Assembly: GCF_014201715.1 (NCBI RefSeq)
Contig: NZ_JACHFD010000001.1
Span: forward strand, 392,741-456,740
Direction of reading: 5' to 3'
DNA length: 64,000 nt
From: Haloferula luteola
GTDB lineage: Bacteria > Verrucomicrobiota > Verrucomicrobiia > Verrucomicrobiales > Akkermansiaceae
The notes beneath the pieces are model-generated. The model was given only the letters and a program-made list of their open reading frames with translations. It did no database searches and was not told the DNA's origin. Position numbers and translations under genes: made by a program. This document shows positions 51,412 through 60,805 of the stretch, piece after piece (the first letter of the stretch is position 1; the number at the start of each line of letters is the position of its first letter).

Positions 51412-53285
51412 CGCGTGCCCTGCTCTTCCTGCTCCTCACTCTACCCGCCGCCCTAGCGGCCGGGACGCGAGGCCCTGCGGAGAGCGCCCTCGCCTTCCTC
51501 CAGAAACTTCAGGAGGAAGGCTCCAAACCAGCCATCGACGCCGCCGAATTGACCGCCCTGTTCCCCGGCACCACCCGGGACCGCAGGGCGGAAATCGAAG
51601 GCCAACTGCTCGACCTCGCTTCCCATCTTGAGGGCGCTGAATTGGAGATCCTCGAGTCCCGCACCGACTCTCGCCTCGCGGCAGTTCTGGTCGCCAGCAC
51701 CTTCGGGCTCAACACCCCTGCCGCTCGCGTTCACGCCATCGGACTCATCCAACAAGAGGGCGAGTGGCGACCCGCTCCCGTGCCCGCCTCCTTTGCCAAT
51801 CTTGGCATCGACTACTTGCCCGATCTTGCCCAGCCCATGAAGCAACTGGGTGCTTGGATGAAATCCGAAATCCTGCCGCGCACCGCGACCCTGCGCGCTG
51901 CGCTCGATCAACGACTGCACCAGGAGATTCTCTCCAGCGAGATCGCCCAACAAACCCCCGATCCGGTCTCACTCGTCGTGGCCTTCCGCGATGCCATCGC
52001 CACCCATGACTTGCCGACCCTCCTCGCCTGCCTCGGGGGACTCGAAGATCCCCTTCCGCCGAATTTCGAAGCCACCCTTTCTTTCCTTGGCGAACACCTC
52101 GATCGACTCCCCGAGGGCGCTCCCGTCGCCCCCCAGATTTTCATTCCCATCGAGCAGGAAACTCAGGACCAGCACGCCATCCTCACCTTCGCCGAGTTCG
52201 ACTGCCTAAAAACCCGCCGCGGCTCTGAAGCGCTCCACATTTACACCTTCGATCTTTCCCAGGGCGCATCCGGACGCTGGCACCTCGATGCCTCCCCGGA
52301 GATCGTCTTCCCCCGCCGCGCCATCCCCACCCCCGATAACCACGCGCGCTTTCTCCGCGCCCTCCGTCAGGACCTCTCGTCCCAACCCACAGCCACTCCT
52401 GCCGAACTGATGCAGCGAACCTTCGCCGCCATCGCCGAAACCCAGCCGACCCCCTACCTCCAACAATTCTCGCTTCCTGAGAACCTGGATGCCGACACCC
52501 TAGCAGGTCTCTTTCGCCCGTTCACTCGGGGCGTCACTCTGCACCGCCATCCTATCCTCCTCGAAATCCACGAAATCGGGGATCGCGCCGCGGCCTTGGT
52601 GGCCGAAGTCGACCTTGATCATCCCGATTTGGAATCGCGCAACCTCTCCGCCTACCACCTCCGGCACACCTCCGATGGCTGGTTGATCGATCCCGCGCCC
52701 CCTCTCGACCCCGCCGAAAACCCCCTGCACGACTGGGTCAAGGAGCGCTCGCAAAACTCCCCGGAGGATTGGCTCAAAGTCCTCGGTCTCGCCCAGCTCC
52801 CTCCTGCCGCACAGGCCGGCCCCGTGGAGCTTTCCGAAGCCCGCACCGTCGCCCAAGCCTGGGTGGAAGCTCTCGGACATCGTGACCTTCCCGCGGCCCT
52901 GCAGTACGCCACCGCTCCCGCAGGAACGGCTTCAACCCGATCCTTGCTCGACTACCTCGGCACCGAATTCGCCAGCCATTGCGAACTCACCTTGCTCGAA
53001 GTCCATCAGGCAGGACCGTGGACCGCGGCCACCGTGCGCCACCAGCCCGCCAGCCCGGACCAGCCCGCCACCTACCTCCTCCATCCCATCGTGCCCGGCC
53101 CCGAGGGCCCACGGGTGCTGCCCGAAGCCATCCTTTACTCCGAGGACACTCGCGCCCGCCAGCTGCTCAACGACCTGGCCCGCAAACGCCTCTCCAAAGC
53201 CTTCCCCAACACTCCCTCCGGGGACCTCGAGCCCCTTCTTCACCACCATGAAGAACTGGCCCGGACCGATCGCGCCCAGCCCTGA
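51408..53285 (+). CDS. Exported protein with four NTF2-like-looking repeats, function unknown
   Basis: A 625-residue protein starting with GTG (51408) and a clear signal peptide R-A-L-L-F-L-L-L-T-L-P-A-A-L-A. The rest appears to be four related units of ~110 residues, at about 20-130, 180-300, 325-435 and 480-590. Each begins with a helix (A-L-A-F-L-Q-K-L, V-A-F-R-D-A-I-A-T, A-E-L-M-Q-R-T-F-A, V-A-Q-A-W-V-E-A-L) and continues with strands containing A-A-V-L-V or A-A-L-V-A-type cores and a D-G-W-L-I- or G-E-W-R-like turn. This resembles SnoaL/NTF2 folds, an inference from pattern only. It is coupled to the M42 gene upstream and lies 9 bases before moxR. Confidence 0.65.
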   Translation: MTRALLFLLLTLPAALAAGTRGPAESALAFLQKLQEEGSKPAIDAAELTALFPGTTRDRRAEIEGQLLDLASHLEGAELEILESRTDSRLAAVLVASTFGLNTPAARVHAIGLIQQEGEWRPAPVPASFANLGIDYLPDLAQPMKQLGAWMKSEILPRTATLRAALDQRLHQEILSSEIAQQTPDPVSLVVAFRDAIATHDLPTLLACLGGLEDPLPPNFEATLSFLGEHLDRLPEGAPVAPQIFIPIEQETQDQHAILTFAEFDCLKTRRGSEALHIYTFDLSQGASGRWHLDASPEIVFPRRAIPTPDNHARFLRALRQDLSSQPTATPAELMQRTFAAIAETQPTPYLQQFSLPENLDADTLAGLFRPFTRGVTLHRHPILLEIHEIGDRAAALVAEVDLDHPDLESRNLSAYHLRHTSDGWLIDPAPPLDPAENPLHDWVKERSQNSPEDWLKVLGLAQLPPAAQAGPVELSEARTVAQAWVEALGHRDLPAALQYATAPAGTASTRSLLDYLGTEFASHCELTLLEVHQAGPWTAATVRHQPASPDQPATYLLHPIVPGPEGPRVLPEAILYSEDTRARQLLNDLARKRLSKAFPNTPSGDLEPLLHHHEELARTDRAQP

Positions 53286-53294
53286 TTCCCACTC

Positions 53295-54236
53295 ATGCCC
53301 CACCCTGCCCAGGAAACCGCCCTCCAGCTCGAAAGCTCCGTCCACCAGGTCGTCATCGGCCAAAACGATACGGTCCGTCGCATCCTCGCATGCTTCGCCG
53401 CCGGCGGACACGCCCTCGTCGAAGACGTTCCCGGCACCGGCAAAACCACCCTCGCCAAAGCCATCGCGCGCTCCATCTCAGGCACCACCTTCAAGCGCGT
53501 CCAATTCACCCCGGACCTCCTCCCCACCGATATCCTCGGCGTCTCCATCCTCGACCCGCGCACCCAGGAATTCCGCTTTCGCCCCGGTCCAATCTTCACC
53601 GACATTCTCCTCGCCGACGAAATCAACCGCGCTTCCCCGCGCACCCAGTCCGCCCTCCTGGAAGCCATGGCGGAACGCCAAGTCACCACCGACGGTGAAC
53701 GCCGTACTCTCGACGGAATCTTCTTCGTCATCGCCACCCAAAACCCCGTCGAATTCCGCGGCACCTACCCGCTCCCAGAAGCCCAAATGGACCGTTTCAT
53801 GATTCGGACCCGCCTCGGCTACGTCTCCCACGAACAGGAAATCGCCATCCTCCAAGGCCAAGTGGAACACCACCCCGTCAACCACCTCGAGCCGGCCATC
53901 TCCCGCGAAAACCTCCTGTCACTGGTCGATTCCGTGCGCCGCGTCCGCGTCAGCGATGCCATCCAATCCTACATCGTCGCCCTCGTCTCTGCCACCCGCG
54001 AACGCGAGGAAGTCCAGCTCGCCGCCAGCCCACGCGCCTCGCTCGCACTCATGCGCATGGCACAAGCCGTCTCGATTTTCGAGGGCCGCGACTACATCAT
54101 CCCGGAAACCGTCCGCGACCTCGCGCCCGATGTCATCGCCCACCGGCTCGTCATTGAACCGGAAGCCCGCCTCTCCGGCAGCGATGCCCGCACCCTCGTC
54201 GGCACTCTTCTTGCTGAAATCCCCAGTCCCGACTGA
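53295..54236 (+). CDS. moxR: MoxR-family AAA+ ATPase
   Basis: A 313-residue MoxR-type AAA+ chaperone-like ATPase. Walker A is E-D-V-P-G-T-G-K-T-T-L-A-K-A (about residues 44-57), Walker B is I-L-L-A-D-E-I-N-R-A-S-P (about 104-115), sensor 1 is V-I-A-T-Q-N-P (about 146-152) and the family motif L-P-E-A-Q-M-D-R-F-M follows. MoxR proteins usually act with VWA and DUF58 partners to assemble complexes. No DUF58 or VWA gene follows; instead an AraC gene starts 14 bases on. The nearest candidate client is the exported repeat protein immediately upstream. Confidence 0.93.
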   Translation: MPHPAQETALQLESSVHQVVIGQNDTVRRILACFAAGGHALVEDVPGTGKTTLAKAIARSISGTTFKRVQFTPDLLPTDILGVSILDPRTQEFRFRPGPIFTDILLADEINRASPRTQSALLEAMAERQVTTDGERRTLDGIFFVIATQNPVEFRGTYPLPEAQMDRFMIRTRLGYVSHEQEIAILQGQVEHHPVNHLEPAISRENLLSLVDSVRRVRVSDAIQSYIVALVSATREREEVQLAASPRASLALMRMAQAVSIFEGRDYIIPETVRDLAPDVIAHRLVIEPEARLSGSDARTLVGTLLAEIPSPD

Positions 54237-54250
54237 GCCACCATGCCCGC

Positions 54251-55147
54251 ATGAACCACCGTCCGGTTCCCGTTTATCCCATCGAAGACTACGATTCCCC
54301 TGCCGCCGCTACGGGCATCCACCTCGCGCGGTTCGAGGAAGGCATGCGGCGGCTTACCAACCGTGCCAGCCTTCATCGCCACGAATACTTTGAAGTCTTC
54401 TTCCTCGATGGCACTGGGCTCCACCTCAACGATTTTCGCGAGCATCCGATCGCCGGCCCCACCATCATCTTCGTCACTCCCGGACAAGTCCACGCGTGGA
54501 CCGATTACACCCAGCTCCGAGGCATCATGGTCGCCTTCACCCAGGAGTTCTTCGATGGGCGCTGCCAGCCCCCCAGTGAACTCCTCGAATTCCCCTTTTG
54601 GTACCCCGAAGACGGCTCCCCACTCCTCACCATTCCCGATGCGTCCGTTCCGGGATTCCACGGAATCCTCGAAGAACTCATGAACGAGTTCGAACAGCGT
54701 GCCCCCGACCACGAAAATGTCATCCGCTGGATGCTTCGAACCCTCTTCGTCCGTGCCGCTCGCATCTTCGGTGATCGCCACCCCGGCACTCCCCCCGAGG
54801 CACCCTCCACCCTCGTCAGAAACTTCCGACTCATGCTCGAGTCCCGCTTTCGTGAAGTTCAGAAAGTCTCCGACTACGGCGCCCGCCTCGGGCTTTCTGG
54901 CGACCGCCTCAGCGAGCTCACCAAAAAACACACCGGCTATTCTGCCGGTGAACTGATCCGTCAACGCCTGCTGCTCGAATCCCAGCGCCTCCTCGCCCAC
55001 ACCGACCTCACCATGGCCGAGATCGCCTACGACCTCAATTTCCAGGATCCCTCGTACTTCAGCCGCTTTTTCCGCAAACAAACCGGCAGCTCTCCCGGAA
55101 ACTTCCGCAGTTCCGTACGCGATGGCATGCGCCCCCCCGATGCCTAA
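54251..55147 (+). CDS. AraC-family transcriptional regulator
   Basis: A 298-residue regulator with an N-terminal cupin-like ligand domain (about residues 25-170: L-H-R-H-E-Y-F-E-V-F-F-L-D-G-T-G, then I-I-F-V-T-P-G-Q-V-H) and a C-terminal double HTH (about 195-290) with L-S-E-L-T-K-K-H-T-G-Y-S and E-I-A-Y-D-L-N-F-Q-D-P-S-Y-F-S-R-F-F-R-K-Q-T-G. It is 14 bases after moxR but stands at the head of a DoxX-MRJP-MFS group and probably regulates it. The effector is unknown. Confidence 0.9.
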   Translation: MNHRPVPVYPIEDYDSPAAATGIHLARFEEGMRRLTNRASLHRHEYFEVFFLDGTGLHLNDFREHPIAGPTIIFVTPGQVHAWTDYTQLRGIMVAFTQEFFDGRCQPPSELLEFPFWYPEDGSPLLTIPDASVPGFHGILEELMNEFEQRAPDHENVIRWMLRTLFVRAARIFGDRHPGTPPEAPSTLVRNFRLMLESRFREVQKVSDYGARLGLSGDRLSELTKKHTGYSAGELIRQRLLLESQRLLAHTDLTMAEIAYDLNFQDPSYFSRFFRKQTGSSPGNFRSSVRDGMRPPDA

Positions 55148-55238
55148 TGCGCCGGAAAAAGTCCCAACTTTCTGGGATAAACACCCGAGCCCGCCCTAGA
55201 GCTTCCTCCGCTCCTCGGCAGAGTGTCGCTTCATCACC

Positions 55239-55652
55239 ATGAAGCTTCCTGACAACGATGCCTCCCTCGCCTACGCCCTCGCCCGTCTCGGCCTCGGCAT
55301 CAACATCGCTCTCCACGGCCTGACCCGGCTGCCACACCTGCAAAGCTTCGCCGCAGGCCTTCGCGAGCAATTCGCTGCCACCTTCCTCCCCTCTGCTTCC
55401 GTCACCATCGCCGCCTACGGCATCGCCATTGCCGAAGCCCTCCTGGGCGTCCTTCTCCTCCTCGGGACCTTTCTCCGCCCGACTCTCATCGCCGGCTCCC
55501 TCCTCATGAGCCTGCTCCTTTTCGGCACCTGCCTGATCCAAAACTGGAACGCCGCTGGCATCCAAATGATCTACCTCGCCTTCTACAGTGTCATGCTGGC
55601 CACCGCGAAGTTCGATGCCTTTTCCATCGATGCCCTGCGCCGCCGCGCCTAA
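55239..55652 (+). CDS. DoxX-family membrane protein
   Basis: A 137-residue protein with four predicted membrane helices (about 12-32, 57-78, 82-104, 108-127). The start A-Y-A-L-A-R-L-G-L-G-I-N-I-A-L-H-G-L-T-R and the G-I-A-I-A-E-A-L-L-G-V-L-L-L-L-G-T-F segment match DoxX-like proteins. DoxX relatives are linked to thiol and redox stress in mycobacteria and quinone/thiosulfate chemistry in archaea; the exact role here is unknown. It follows the AraC gene by 91 bases. Confidence 0.82.
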   Translation: MKLPDNDASLAYALARLGLGINIALHGLTRLPHLQSFAAGLREQFAATFLPSASVTIAAYGIAIAEALLGVLLLLGTFLRPTLIAGSLLMSLLLFGTCLIQNWNAAGIQMIYLAFYSVMLATAKFDAFSIDALRRRA

Positions 55653-55736
55653 CACCTGCCCTTCCCCCAAAAAACCGCTGGCATTGCCCGCGATCGGGCC
55701 GAGTCGTTCGCCATCGCCTTCCTTCTCTCCCCATCC

Positions 55737-56819
55737 ATGAAGTTCATTCTTCCTCTCGCAGCCCTTGCGCTGTCCTGCTGCTCCTTGGCCCACGCCACCG
55801 AACTCATCGAGGTCGCCCGCTCGCCCGAGAAAATCTGGAATGGCGTCGCCGTCTCCAGCACAGGCCGCATCTTCGTTTCCTTCCCGTCCCTCCAAGAGGG
55901 CCCATCCGATCACGTCGCCGAAATCGGCCGCGATGGGTCCATCACCCCCTATCCCGGTGGCACCTGGAATGATCCGACCCCTGACACTCCGTCCCGCAAC
56001 CATTTCATCGGCGTCAATGCCGTCGTGACCGATCCCCATCACCACCTCTGGGTCGTCGATCCCGCAGGGCGCTTTGGCTCAAAACCGCTCCCCGGAGAAG
56101 CCAAACTCGTCAAAATTGACCTCACCACCAATCAAGTCCGCCGCGTCTATGCCTTTCCCACCGACGTTTTGCCCGAGGGAGGCTTCATCAATGACGTCCG
56201 CCTCACCGGCAGCCATGCCATCCTCACCGATTCAGGACTCGGAGCCCTGCTGATCGTCGACCTCGATTCCGGTCGTATCCGCCGCGTCCTCTCCGACGAC
56301 CCGCGTCTCAAGGCCGACCCTCAACATCGCCTCACCATCAACGGCAAACCCTACCTCAACGCCCAGGGCAAAACCCCGCAGATGCACGTCAACACCCTGG
56401 ACATCGATCCCGACGGACGGTTTCTCTACTTTCAGCCCAATGGCGGCCCTCGACTCCTTCGGATACCGGTGCCCCTCCTCTGCGACCCCCACACCGACGA
56501 TGCCACTCTGGCCGCCGCCATCGAAGACCAGGGACCCACTCGCTTCAATGCCGGCATGACCTTTGGTCCTGATGGTTCACTCTACTACAGCGATATCGAA
56601 ATCAGCGGCATCACCCGCCGCACTCCCGATGGGACCTTCGAAACGATCGTCTCCGATCCCGAACTCATCGCTTGGCCGGACGCCTCCCGGATCGGACCCG
56701 ATGGCGACCTCTACTTTCCCGCCGCCCAAATCCATCGCCTCCCTGGCAATCAGCCTGACGGGAAATCACGACTCCAGCCCCCGTTCCGACTCTTCAAAGT
56801 CGCACTCCCCCGCCCCTGA
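55737..56819 (+). CDS. Exported MRJP/yellow-like beta-propeller protein
   Basis: A 360-residue protein with signal peptide F-I-L-P-L-A-A-L-A-L-S-C-C-S-L-A-H-A. The rest is a six-bladed propeller of the major royal jelly/yellow family, related to SMP-30 and gluconolactonases: W-N-G-V-A-V-S-S-T-G-R-I-F-V-S-F-P, then N-D-V-R-L-T-G-S-H-A-I-L-T-D-S-G, D-I-D-P-D-G-R-F-L-Y-F-Q and F-G-P-D-G-S-L-Y-Y-S-D. Bacterial members are mostly uncharacterised and some are said to be dopachrome-tautomerase-like. The presence of a signal sequence puts it in the periplasm or outside. Confidence 0.85.
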   Translation: MKFILPLAALALSCCSLAHATELIEVARSPEKIWNGVAVSSTGRIFVSFPSLQEGPSDHVAEIGRDGSITPYPGGTWNDPTPDTPSRNHFIGVNAVVTDPHHHLWVVDPAGRFGSKPLPGEAKLVKIDLTTNQVRRVYAFPTDVLPEGGFINDVRLTGSHAILTDSGLGALLIVDLDSGRIRRVLSDDPRLKADPQHRLTINGKPYLNAQGKTPQMHVNTLDIDPDGRFLYFQPNGGPRLLRIPVPLLCDPHTDDATLAAAIEDQGPTRFNAGMTFGPDGSLYYSDIEISGITRRTPDGTFETIVSDPELIAWPDASRIGPDGDLYFPAAQIHRLPGNQPDGKSRLQPPFRLFKVALPRP

Positions 56820-56953
56820 TCCGCGGAATTCTGTCATCACGGGAAAAACACCCGACAAACCGGGAATTGTCCCCGGCTCCGAAGTGGCGGCTCACCCGGG
56901 GTCGCCTCTAGTTCCCCGGGCGACGGCACCCACCGCCCGTCCGAGATCTCGAC

Positions 56954-58192
56954 ATGACCTCCGCTTCATCCGCCCGCCTCTTCTCCAATCCCGCACTCCT
57001 GGCACTCGCCGCCGCCACCTTTGGCATCGGCACCACCGAGTTCGTGATCATGGGTCTGCTTCCAGAAGTCGCAGCTGACCTCCGCGTTTCTATCCCCAAA
57101 GCCGGACTCCTCATTTCTGCTTACGCCCTTGGAGTCACCCTCGGCGGCCCACCCATCGCCGCGCTCACCGCCAAGCTTCCTCGCAAAGGCACCCTCATCG
57201 CCCTCATGGCGATCTTCATTGCCGGCAACCTTTGGTGCGCCCTCTCCGCCCAATACAACTCCCTCGTCTTCGCGCGGCTCCTCACATCCCTGGCTCACGC
57301 CGCCTTCTTTGGCATCGGCTCCGTCACCGCCGCATCCCTGGTTCCAGAAGACAAAAAAAGCCGTGCCATCGGACTCATGATTGGGGGCCTTACCCTCTCC
57401 AATGTCCTCGGGGTTCCTCTCGGCACCATGCTCGGTCAACACGCCGGATGGCGCACCACCTTCTGGGCAGTCGCCGGAACGGGAGTCGTCGCGATGTTCG
57501 CACTCGCCCGCTGGCTGCCCCGCCAGGAAATCACTCAGGCCCCCAGCTTGCGCCGCGAACTCGGCGCGCTCCGCGAATCCCAGGTCTGGCTTGCTTTGGC
57601 CATCAGCGTCTTTTCATCGATCAGCATGTTTGTCCTCTTCACCTACGTCTCGCCTCTCCTGCGGGATGTCTCGGGAGTGGCCCCCCACCACGTCGGCGGG
57701 GCCCTGCTGATCTGCGGTGTCGGCATCGTCATCGGAAATGCGGTCGGAGCCTGGCTGGGTGATTGGAAACTGATGCCTTCCCTCGTGGGCGTCTTCCTCG
57801 CCCTTATTGCGGTCTTCGCGCTCTTTGCCGGCGTGAGCCACATCGCCTGGGCGGCCGTCGCCGTCCTCTTCCTCTGGGGTCTCGTCCACTTCGCCGTGGG
57901 AACCATGACGCAGACTCGCGTCGTCGATGTCGCCCGAGAAGGAGCCAACCTCGCCGCCACCCTCAACATTGGCGCTTTCAATCTAGGCAACGCCATCGGG
58001 GCCTGGATGGGCGGAGCGGCCCTCGATCATGGCATGCCGCTCCGCCACATCCCCTGGCTCGCCGCGGCCCCCGCTGCCGGAGCCCTCGCCCTCACCGTCA
58101 CGGCCATCGCCGTCTCCCGCCGCAACCGCGCCACCTCGACTCTCGCATGCCCGACACCCGAGACCTGCAACTGCAGCGGCTCGGCCCTCTGA
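56954..58192 (+). CDS. MFS drug/sugar efflux transporter (DHA1, AraJ-like)
   Basis: A 412-residue major facilitator with 12 predicted helices. The DHA1 start A-T-F-G-I-G-T-T-E-F-V-I-M-G-L-L-P-E-V-A-A-D (about 20-41) is typical of AraJ/YdhP/PbuE-like exporters, followed by the motif-A-like loop K-L-P-R-K-G and G-A-W-L-G-D near 258. Such proteins export arabinose-like sugars, purines or drugs. It is the last gene of the AraC-DoxX-MRJP-MFS group, 134 bases after the MRJP gene, and is followed by a terminator-like hairpin. Confidence 0.9.
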   Translation: MTSASSARLFSNPALLALAAATFGIGTTEFVIMGLLPEVAADLRVSIPKAGLLISAYALGVTLGGPPIAALTAKLPRKGTLIALMAIFIAGNLWCALSAQYNSLVFARLLTSLAHAAFFGIGSVTAASLVPEDKKSRAIGLMIGGLTLSNVLGVPLGTMLGQHAGWRTTFWAVAGTGVVAMFALARWLPRQEITQAPSLRRELGALRESQVWLALAISVFSSISMFVLFTYVSPLLRDVSGVAPHHVGGALLICGVGIVIGNAVGAWLGDWKLMPSLVGVFLALIAVFALFAGVSHIAWAAVAVLFLWGLVHFAVGTMTQTRVVDVAREGANLAATLNIGAFNLGNAIGAWMGGAALDHGMPLRHIPWLAAAPAAGALALTVTAIAVSRRNRATSTLACPTPETCNCSGSAL

Positions 58193-58296
58193 CCCCATTC
58201 CCCCGCCCCATGGCGCTCCTATCCCCCCGCATCGCGTTGGTTGGCTTCGCAAGCATGGGGGCGCCGTGGGGACCCTCTCTCCCCCCATAACGCAAC

Positions 58297-58328
58297 GAAG
58301 CCCGACCTCACGGCCGGGCTTCTTCATT
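58297..58328 (+). terminator. Terminator-like hairpin between MFS and LamG genes
   Basis: GAAGCCCG (58297-58304) pairs with CGGGCTTC (58315-58322) and TTCATTT follows. The T-run is interrupted, but it lies between two converging genes and may work in both directions. Confidence 0.65.
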
Positions 58329-58345
58329 TCCCATCTTCCCTCCGC

Positions 58346-60805
58346 TCAATAACGCAGCCGATAGAAGTGCCCTGAACCGTCCTCAGGCAAATAGGGAGAA
58401 ACCGCCTCCGATCGGTCGGTCCAGATCTTCAAATCCTCCGATTCCTGCAACGTCCCGCCCGACCACTCCAGCGTGATCACGCCGTCATTCCGAAACAGCA
58501 TCAAACCCGGAGGCATTCCCGCCGCCCCACTGAAGTGCGCCTGAATTCGCTCCTCAGAAAGGGCCGAATCAAAGATCGCCGCCGATCCAATGCCGCCGCT
58601 GAACACCCGCAAAGCCCCCGGATCCACAGCATCAGGGAACACCTGGCCATACTTCCAGCGACCGCGAGATCCGACCGACCAATTCGCATTGTCAATCGCC
58701 ACCGCGCCCTGCCCGTCCTCGCCCGTCGCGACCCCCACTCCGTTCCGATACAAAGTCCACTCGCCGTCCTTCCAAGTTCCCGCGAGATGCACCCAGGCCT
58801 CCCCCGTGAGATCCTCAGTAGGAATCGCAAACGATGCCTTTCCTCCCGTCGCTCCCACCTCATACTGGCCGTTCTCGATCCTCAGGAACACCTCCTTCGC
58901 AAAGTTGTCATTCCCTCCGTGACCCACAATCGTCGCCGAAGATTGCAGCTGCTCCGCATCCGGCCGAATCCAGGCTTCCAGGGTGATTTCGCCGCTCAGG
59001 TTCAAACCCTCAGGATTGCGCAGCTCGACAAAGGTCGACTCCCCATCGAACCGGCTCGCCACGGCCCCCTCCTCGAAAATCGGCAAATCCGGCCCCGCGA
59101 TCACCTCCGGAGCCTGAACGTAGAAACCGTCTGCCGACTCCCCTAGAGATCCCAAGTTCTCCTCCACCGACACCGCCGCCTCATCGAGTCGATAATAGAC
59201 CACCGGGTCGCTCGCCTCGATCAGCGATTCATAGGAAACCTCGCGCGAAGCGTTCATCCCATTGGCATAACGATCCGCCACTTCCCCAGCCGACAGCACC
59301 TTGTCATAAAAGGCCACCTCATCCAAATCCCCTGCAAACGCGTTCTCACTGCCATTCGGAAACCCCGCGAGTCCCACCGACAACTGCCCCGGAAGATTCG
59401 TGAGATAAGCCCCCGCCGACACGCCCTGACTCGCAGCTTCCACCCCATTGACATACATCACCGCAGTCTGGGTCGCTGAACTGTAGGTCACGGCCAGGTG
59501 CTGCCACTCCCCGAGGGTGTAACCACCCGCTCCGCTACCGGAGGTCAGGTTGATCGTCGCTTGGTTTCCATTTCCGTTGTACAACCGCAGATTCCAGCCA
59601 AAGCCCCCTCCTTGGTCACTGCCCTCATTTGATGCCCGTTGCCAAATCACCCACCCCGTACGATTCCCGTTAGGTTCGTGATTCTTCACCAGGCACTGAG
59701 CATTGCCCAGCCCCTCAGCCAGAGGCTTCACCCATCCTTCCCAGGAAAAACTCTCCGAGTTCAAACCCAACTCGCCCGGAATCACCGTCGGATACCCCCC
59801 ATCTGCCGAGGAAGCATCAATCATCGCGAACCGCATCGCCGGATTGTCATCTCCCGCCAACGCACCCGGAACCTGATGAGTCACTCCCGGGAAATGCACA
59901 CCATTTCCAGCCCCTCCAAGCGATCCTCGATTCTCCGCCACCGAGCGCCACGGCGCATACTCATTCATTCGCAGATAGAGCGTCGCTCCATCCTCTGCCA
60001 CCAAATCGGCATAGGGAACCTCAGGCGTCAGCGTCCAGGCATTGTCAATGTGCGCGTTGATTTGCTGAGAACTCAGAGCCGATGGATAGAACGCCACCTC
60101 ATCCACACCGCCGATGAACGGGTTGTCACCCGGTGCATCCGCACCATACGCCCCCACACTCAACGGCCCCTCACTGTTGGGAACATAGGCCCCCGTCTGA
60201 CTCCCCACCAGAACCCCATCGACATAGAGATTCGCTGTGGAAGTGCTCCCATCCCAAACCATCGCCACGTGGCTCCACCAACCCACCGTATAACTCCCTC
60301 CCGTGATGTCGATCGACACCGAACCTCCATTTTCGGCATACATCCGAAAATTCCAGCCTTCTCCCGGAGCCCGCTGGAAAAACACCCACCCTTGACGATT
60401 CCCCGCCGACCGGCGGTTGAACAACGGCGATTGGGCATTCGACAAGCCCGTCTCGTCCGGGCGCAACCAAGCCTCAATCGTGAAGGACTCCGACGCCGCC
60501 GGATTCAATGCCGCTTGGTAAGGAATCGACGTGTAGGCACCTCCAGCATAGTAAACCGATGGATTCGCACTCGCATCCAAAGCCCCGAGATCGCGATACT
60601 CCACCCCATGGTGAACACCATTCAGCGTGGCACCGAGGCTGCCTTCATTCACCGCCACACTCTCCGGGGTCGCACCGCCGAGAGGCAGGTAAACCAGAGG
60701 TTGATCCGCCATTACCGCATCTGAATAAGACTCCGCCTGCGCCGAAACCGCCGCCGCTGCGAGCACCATCAGACTCCACGTCCATTGTCTATCTCCGTTG
60801 ATCAT
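58346..60805 (-). CDS. Exported triple LamG-domain protein
   Basis: An 819-residue secreted protein. The signal peptide is W-S-L-M-V-L-A-A-A-A-V-S-A-Q-A. Three LamG/concanavalin-like domains follow (about residues 45-270, 280-520 and 540-745), each with A-F-Y- or V-Y-Y-type first strands, a W-x-K- or W-x-R-P motif (E-A-W-L-R-P, E-G-W-V-K-P, E-A-W-I-R-P) and L-Y-V-D-G-V or M-Y-V-N-G-V. It ends L-E-W-S-G-G-T-L-Q-E-S-E-D-L-K-I-W and H-F-Y-R-L-R-Y, a terminal domain frequent in Verrucomicrobiota surface proteins. It probably binds polysaccharide. ATG 60805 is preferred because the in-frame ATG at 60853 adds a non-signal leader. Confidence 0.88.
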   Translation of the reverse strand: MINGDRQWTWSLMVLAAAAVSAQAESYSDAVMADQPLVYLPLGGATPESVAVNEGSLGATLNGVHHGVEYRDLGALDASANPSVYYAGGAYTSIPYQAALNPAASESFTIEAWLRPDETGLSNAQSPLFNRRSAGNRQGWVFFQRAPGEGWNFRMYAENGGSVSIDITGGSYTVGWWSHVAMVWDGSTSTANLYVDGVLVGSQTGAYVPNSEGPLSVGAYGADAPGDNPFIGGVDEVAFYPSALSSQQINAHIDNAWTLTPEVPYADLVAEDGATLYLRMNEYAPWRSVAENRGSLGGAGNGVHFPGVTHQVPGALAGDDNPAMRFAMIDASSADGGYPTVIPGELGLNSESFSWEGWVKPLAEGLGNAQCLVKNHEPNGNRTGWVIWQRASNEGSDQGGGFGWNLRLYNGNGNQATINLTSGSGAGGYTLGEWQHLAVTYSSATQTAVMYVNGVEAASQGVSAGAYLTNLPGQLSVGLAGFPNGSENAFAGDLDEVAFYDKVLSAGEVADRYANGMNASREVSYESLIEASDPVVYYRLDEAAVSVEENLGSLGESADGFYVQAPEVIAGPDLPIFEEGAVASRFDGESTFVELRNPEGLNLSGEITLEAWIRPDAEQLQSSATIVGHGGNDNFAKEVFLRIENGQYEVGATGGKASFAIPTEDLTGEAWVHLAGTWKDGEWTLYRNGVGVATGEDGQGAVAIDNANWSVGSRGRWKYGQVFPDAVDPGALRVFSGGIGSAAIFDSALSEERIQAHFSGAAGMPPGLMLFRNDGVITLEWSGGTLQESEDLKIWTDRSEAVSPYLPEDGSGHFYRLRY

